NCBI GenBank assembly: GCA_900128585.1 | Contig: LT642837.1 | Span: 1 to 10,222, forward strand | Direction: 5' to 3' | Source of the DNA: Stramenopiles sp. TOSAG23-3 | Taxonomy: Eukaryota > Sar | Length of the DNA stretch: 10,222 bases | Part shown: in pieces, positions 6,693 through 10,222 of the stretch | How positions within the stretch are numbered: the first letter of the stretch is position 1 | How the letters are laid out: the number at the start of each line of letters is the position of its first letter | Position numbers and translations under genes: made by a program | Notes under the pieces: model-generated | The model's database searches: none | What the model saw: only the letters and a program-made list of their open reading frames with translations | Told to the model about the DNA's origin: nothing

Positions 6693-7347
6693 TAAAGATA
6701 GAAAAGCTATTTGAAGAAGCAAAGAGAAGTAAAAAAAGCAACGCACAAGAAAAAGTCTGTATAGCTAATTTGTGGAATTTCGTTGTTGAACTAATTCTAT
6801 ATTCCCTTTCATACTTCTAGTCTCAAATCGTCCTACATTATTTTTGTTTATTTGCATTCTTCTCTTCTTTTTCTTCTTCTTCTTCTTCTTCTTCTTCTTC
6901 TTCTTCAATTGTTGTTGTTAGACTAATTATATATTGTTTTTTATTACTGTAATAACGAACACTCTGCTGTTGTTGTTTCTTGTTTTGTCTTCTTCATATT
7001 ATTTGTTCCTTTTTTTAAATTTATTTGTCTGTTTATAATATTTTTATTAGTCTCTATATATTTAGTCCTCGTTTTCATACTAGTTAGTAGTACAAGTATT
7101 AAATATTTTTTTGGGTGGTGACGAGGAGACAGCTGTTTGATTTATGTATCATACTCGTATTGACCTATTATTAGGCGTATTTATTAATTGCTGTTGTTGA
7201 AGAAGGAGAAGAAGAAAAAGGGGCGGCGGAGGATGAATTTTACTAAATTTTACCGTAAATTAGAGTTTTATCTGTTTAATTCTCTGTACATCAGATAGTT
7301 GAGCTGATTATTTATCTTCTTAAATATACAAAATTATCGAACCACGC
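6693..7347. other. AT-rich intergenic spacer with esterase leader and neighbour's 3' end
   Basis: No gene is visible. The left end is the presumed 5' leader and promoter of the esterase (minus strand; pyrimidine-rich leader just before its ATG, AATATAGA near 6793-6800). The right end should hold the 3' untranslated region of the 7348-10222 gene, with an AATAAA on the minus strand at 7180-7185, about 160 nt after its stop. In between lie the (TTC)12 microsatellite and several TTG triplet runs (about 6909-6920, 6968-6978 and 7190-7198). Confidence 0.5.
6871..6906. repeat. (TTC)12 / (GAA)12 microsatellite
   Basis: Twelve perfect TTC copies, preceded by an imperfect TTC/TTTTC stretch and followed by AATTGTTGTTGTT. 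It lies about 180-215 bp upstream of the esterase start, where it reads as (GAA)n in the direction of that gene. Confidence 0.95.
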
Positions 7348-10222
7348 TCAAATCTTCATCGAACTCAGTGCACTGCTAAAGCGCCTGGTGGTACCAAGCG
7401 TTTCTTTCGGGACAAATTCCGAACATGCAGACAATATGCATGCTTGGCCATAGACGGCGTGGTCCTTGACGTGCATACCGCACTCTTCCAAGGATTTGTG
7501 AAACAGTCGGTTTCTATTATCTCTGGACTTGTTTCCGTCGTCTACAATCAGACTGATGATAAAATGACCTCCGTGTTGCCACGGTCCATACTCTACAAAA
7601 TCTACGTAGTCCAGAACTTTCCCGTAACTTGACACCATATTCACGTCGGCGTGCTCGATGTGTGCTTCCTCCCCCTGTTGGGCATCCGCAAGAGCCTTTG
7701 CAATATTTATTAGACCCCTCGTTAAGATGCACGGACCTAAGGGCTCTACAGTGGACAAAAATTCCGCAGCCTCCTCGTACGCCGTTCTCCCCTCCACGGT
7801 TTCAATCACACCCCAATCAAACGTTAAATTTCCTTCTGCGTCTATATTTTCCATTGTATGCTCAATCGCTGCTTTCATTTCCCTAGGGTGCATTCTGGCC
7901 AAATTGATAGCATCAAACACCTCGCGCTCCTTCTTCGTCAGCCCCTTCAATATTTTGCCCGAACGAACTTCCCTCGCTTTGGCCATTACCACGGACGCCA
8001 TCCCCGAAGATTTTCCCCCGGCAGCAGATTTGGCTTTGTCTTTTACCATCATTTCCAAAAATTCCTCCATATCAATTTCCCCACTATTATCGTCGTCAAC
8101 TTCGTCTATCATATCCTGTACTTCTTGTTTTGAGGGGTTCATACCAAGGGATTTCATCACCGTCTCCAACTCTTCGACGTCAATGCTCCCACTGCCATCT
8201 TTATCAAAGGCCACAAAAGCTTCCTGGAACTTTTCTTTCTCTTCGTCGGAAAGCTGTAATAGGACCATGTTAGCGCGAGTCGAGTGAATGTCCTTTATTT
8301 TAGTCCCACCAAGAGGGGTTGGGCGATTGTGTTGATCGCATCCGTAAACTGGATCGCCGAGCTCTGCCGGCAAGAGTTTTTCTTTTGTTTCGTACTCCGG
8401 CGGGGTTGCAAGGCCGGAAGGCAAGTAATCTTCTTCTTCTATCTGAGGGAGCACCATCCTACCGGCAACGTGATCTAAATGGAAAAGCGAGAGCCCGTTT
8501 TCTTCCATCTCCGACTTTCGTTCTTCTTTCCCAGTCGCAGTGTTCTGCGCCGCAGGTGCCTCTGAGACCAGATCCTCCACGTGCAACGTTTGCGCTCCGC
8601 CAGAGTGTTGCGTCACTGCAGTCGTACCGACACCCAGCAGGGGTGCTGGCGAGATCGGTCGCGCCTCGAAGATGATTTGGTCCAAAACACGGTCCTCTAG
8701 CCAGCACAGTGCACTTTCGACGCCAGCGCGATCAGCGCTATTGAGGCGCTGTTGCGCCTCTAACAATGCTTTCCGACAGGCATCGTTTTCAGTCTTGAAT
8801 TGCTCAATAGTAGCTTCTTGGGCCCTGTTGAGCGCGGCCAAGGCTTCCTTTTCCGACTCTTGCACTGCGGACTTGCTTCTTTCCCGTTCAATGAGTTCCG
8901 CGCGCGTTGCACCCTCCGTCTCCATATGCGACACAATCTCAAGAGATTGCTGCATATCTCGTTTAAGGTGTTCAATTTCTAAATTTTTTAGCTCAACTTG
9001 GGACTGCAACTCCGCGGCACGGGCAGCGGCTTGGCGCTCCGCTGTGCTCGAAGACTCACGGCTCTCACCATTCTGCGCAATCGTCCGCTTTTGTGCCTCA
9101 ATTTCCGTCTTCAGCCTATTCAGTGCGTTTTCCTGCGCAGCATTTAATTTTGACAGTGCTGCCACTTGGGAGAGTTGCGCAGCATAATTTTCCTGTTCCT
9201 GGGCCAATAATTGTTCGTGAATGGCGCGTTCTGCTTTTAATTGTTTCGCACTGCTCTGCAATTGCATATTTTCCTGTTTTAACCGTCCTATCTCCTGATC
9301 TTTCTGAACTAATTGGGCGCTGAGCAAGGACGACGAGGGGCCGCTGTTGGCCACCGCCATGCTGTTCCGCAGCTGAAGGGTTTCTTGCCGCAGCCTCTCT
9401 AATTCCTGGTCTTTTTGCCCCAATTGGGCCAGGAGTAAGGACGACGAAGGGCCACTGTTGGCAATCTTCATGCTGTTCCGCAGCTGAAGCGTTTCTTGCC
9501 GCAGCCTCTCTAACTCCTGGTCTTTCTGATCCAATTGGGCGCGGAGCAAGGACGACGAGGGGCCACTGCTGGCAGTTGCCATGCTGTTCTGCAGCTGAAG
9601 GTTTTCTTGCCGCAGCCTCTCCAACTCCTTGTCTTTTTGGTCCAATTGGATGCGGAGCATGGGAGGCGAAGGGCTACTGTTAGCTGCCACTGGGCTAGAC
9701 GTTCGACTGAAGCTTGCCTTTAACGACTCAACCGCATGCTCGTGCTCTTGCGCCACCGCCGTCATGTGGTTTGCAAACTGTTCTGTCAGGCGTTGCATGG
9801 CATTCTGGTTGGTTTGAATGGAGGTTGACATAGCGTCGAGTTTCTCCTGCTCGGCCTGGTTCACCGTGTCCAAAGCAGAGGTAAGAGAGTACTTCAAATC
9901 GTCAATCTTCGTTTCATACTCTGGCACGAGCTCTTGCCGCAACTCGTTGCGGGAAACGACTTTTGCCCGCAACATAGCTTCTTCATGCTCCAACCGGAGC
10001 GTTTCCAGCTTGCTTTCCAGCAACGCTTCCATCCGCTTCTTTTCCATCGCGATGGTTGAATCGAGCTGGGATCTCACACGAATGAGCTGCTCGTGGTGCC
10101 GTTCGCACATCTCTTCAACATTCTGACGGTGGGTTTCCTGCGTCGTGACACGCTCTTTCTGTTGCAATTCGCTTAGTTCACGCAGGCGTACGTTCAAAGA
10201 ACTGATTTCTTCCAGAAGCTTT
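7348..10222 (-). CDS. coiled-coil protein with EF-hand pair and C-terminal CAP/SCP domain (5' end outside window)
   Basis: 957 codons are open from the window edge to the TGA at 7348-7350. No ATG near the edge is needed, so the N terminus lies beyond 10222. Numbering from the first complete codon (10219-10221), residues 1 to about 500 are Glu/Gln/Leu/Arg-rich coiled coil, including 37-residue repeats at 180-325. A less ordered linker follows to about 655. Residues 657-729 form a calmodulin-like EF-hand pair with two canonical loops (D673-E684, starting DKDGSGSID, and D709-E720, starting DDDNSGEID), so calcium binding is expected. After a short Lys/Gly/Ser linker, residues 765-938 match the CAP (SCP/PR-1-like) superfamily: NLAR..P near 773, candidate cavity residues H857, E877 and H921, and the GHFI / LIVDDG..SR..R..LF block at about 885-907. 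No signal peptide can be judged. The EF-hands and coiled coil suggest a cytoplasmic, perhaps cytoskeleton-linked, calcium-responsive protein, which is inference. A possible intron near 8254-8274 is discussed in the findings. Confidence 0.85.
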   Translation of the reverse strand, partial: KLLEEISSLNVRLRELSELQQKERVTTQETHRQNVEEMCERHHEQLIRVRSQLDSTIAMEKKRMEALLESKLETLRLEHEEAMLRAKVVSRNELRQELVPEYETKIDDLKYSLTSALDTVNQAEQEKLDAMSTSIQTNQNAMQRLTEQFANHMTAVAQEHEHAVESLKASFSRTSSPVAANSSPSPPMLRIQLDQKDKELERLRQENLQLQNSMATASSGPSSSLLRAQLDQKDQELERLRQETLQLRNSMKIANSGPSSSLLLAQLGQKDQELERLRQETLQLRNSMAVANSGPSSSLLSAQLVQKDQEIGRLKQENMQLQSSAKQLKAERAIHEQLLAQEQENYAAQLSQVAALSKLNAAQENALNRLKTEIEAQKRTIAQNGESRESSSTAERQAAARAAELQSQVELKNLEIEHLKRDMQQSLEIVSHMETEGATRAELIERERSKSAVQESEKEALAALNRAQEATIEQFKTENDACRKALLEAQQRLNSADRAGVESALCWLEDRVLDQIIFEARPISPAPLLGVGTTAVTQHSGGAQTLHVEDLVSEAPAAQNTATGKEERKSEMEENGLSLFHLDHVAGRMVLPQIEEEDYLPSGLATPPEYETKEKLLPAELGDPVYGCDQHNRPTPLGGTKIKDIHSTRANMVLLQLSDEEKEKFQEAFVAFDKDGSGSIDVEELETVMKSLGMNPSKQEVQDMIDEVDDDNSGEIDMEEFLEMMVKDKAKSAAGGKSSGMASVVMAKAREVRSGKILKGLTKKEREVFDAINLARMHPREMKAAIEHTMENIDAEGNLTFDWGVIETVEGRTAYEEAAEFLSTVEPLGPCILTRGLINIAKALADAQQGEEAHIEHADVNMVSSYGKVLDYVDFVEYGPWQHGGHFIISLIVDDGNKSRDNRNRLFHKSLEECGMHVKDHAVYGQACILSACSEFVPKETLGTTRRFSSALSSMKI
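9247..9684 (-). repeat. 111-bp (37-aa) tandem repeats in the coiled-coil gene
   Basis: Four units begin with Gln-Leu at window residues 192, 229, 266 and 303 of the partial protein (numbered from the edge codon). They are preceded by a degenerate half unit and the last is incomplete. Each has a helical part (QKDQELERLRQE..QLRNSM) and a breaking part (NSGPSSSLL). The central units differ at about 4 of 37 residues, so the array expanded fairly recently. The period is five heptads plus two residues, with Gly-Pro in each unit, so this part is probably a chain of short helices and not one continuous coiled coil. Confidence 0.9.

Noticed and set aside
6693-6746. Longer N terminus of the esterase
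   Set aside because: The upstream candidate codon is GTG. The first ATG is at 6690-6692 and already gives a proper signal peptide, and the upstream DNA is pyrimidine-rich like a leader.
10195-10197. Start of the coiled-coil protein inside the window
   Set aside because: The codon is TTG and the frame stays open to the edge with coiled-coil sequence, so the gene is cut by the window.

Overview
The window is nuclear DNA of an intron-poor eukaryote. The clearest evidence is a proteasome beta-3 subunit gene (PSMB3 type), supported by calmodulin-type EF-hands, signal-peptide genes and AATAAA-like poly(A) signals. Coding stretches are long, uninterrupted and of balanced composition. The gaps between them are strongly AT-rich, with homopolymer, TTC, TTG and TA runs. 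I see no rRNA, tRNA, transposase, CRISPR array or bacterial operon signal. A heterokont (stramenopile) microalga or relative is my best guess, but that is inference; nothing here fixes the lineage.

Layout: 1-499 is AT-rich upstream DNA. 500-2932 (+) encodes an unrecognised 810-aa secreted protein. It has Cys-rich domains, an Arg/Pro hexapeptide repeat array, three poly-lysine clusters alternating with acidic stretches, and repeated Arg-Arg-(x)-Leu motifs. It converges on 3201-3815 (-), proteasome subunit beta type-3, across a short shared 3' region. 3816-4877 is about 1 kb of very AT-rich spacer with a polypyrimidine tract and a notable hairpin. 4878-6692 (-) encodes a secreted type-B carboxylesterase with an intact Ser-Glu-His triad and an extra N-terminal Cys-rich module. 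6693-7347 is spacer with a (TTC)12 microsatellite. 7348-10222 (-) runs off the right edge and encodes a long coiled coil with 37-residue repeats, joined in one frame to a pair of calmodulin-like EF-hands and a C-terminal CAP/SCP domain.

The four genes do not form an obvious pathway; they look like ordinary eukaryotic neighbours. The two most unusual items are the lysine-rich secreted protein, which has the general build of matrix or biomineral-associated cationic proteins, and the coiled-coil/EF-hand/CAP fusion. In both cases the architecture is visible in the sequence and the function is not.
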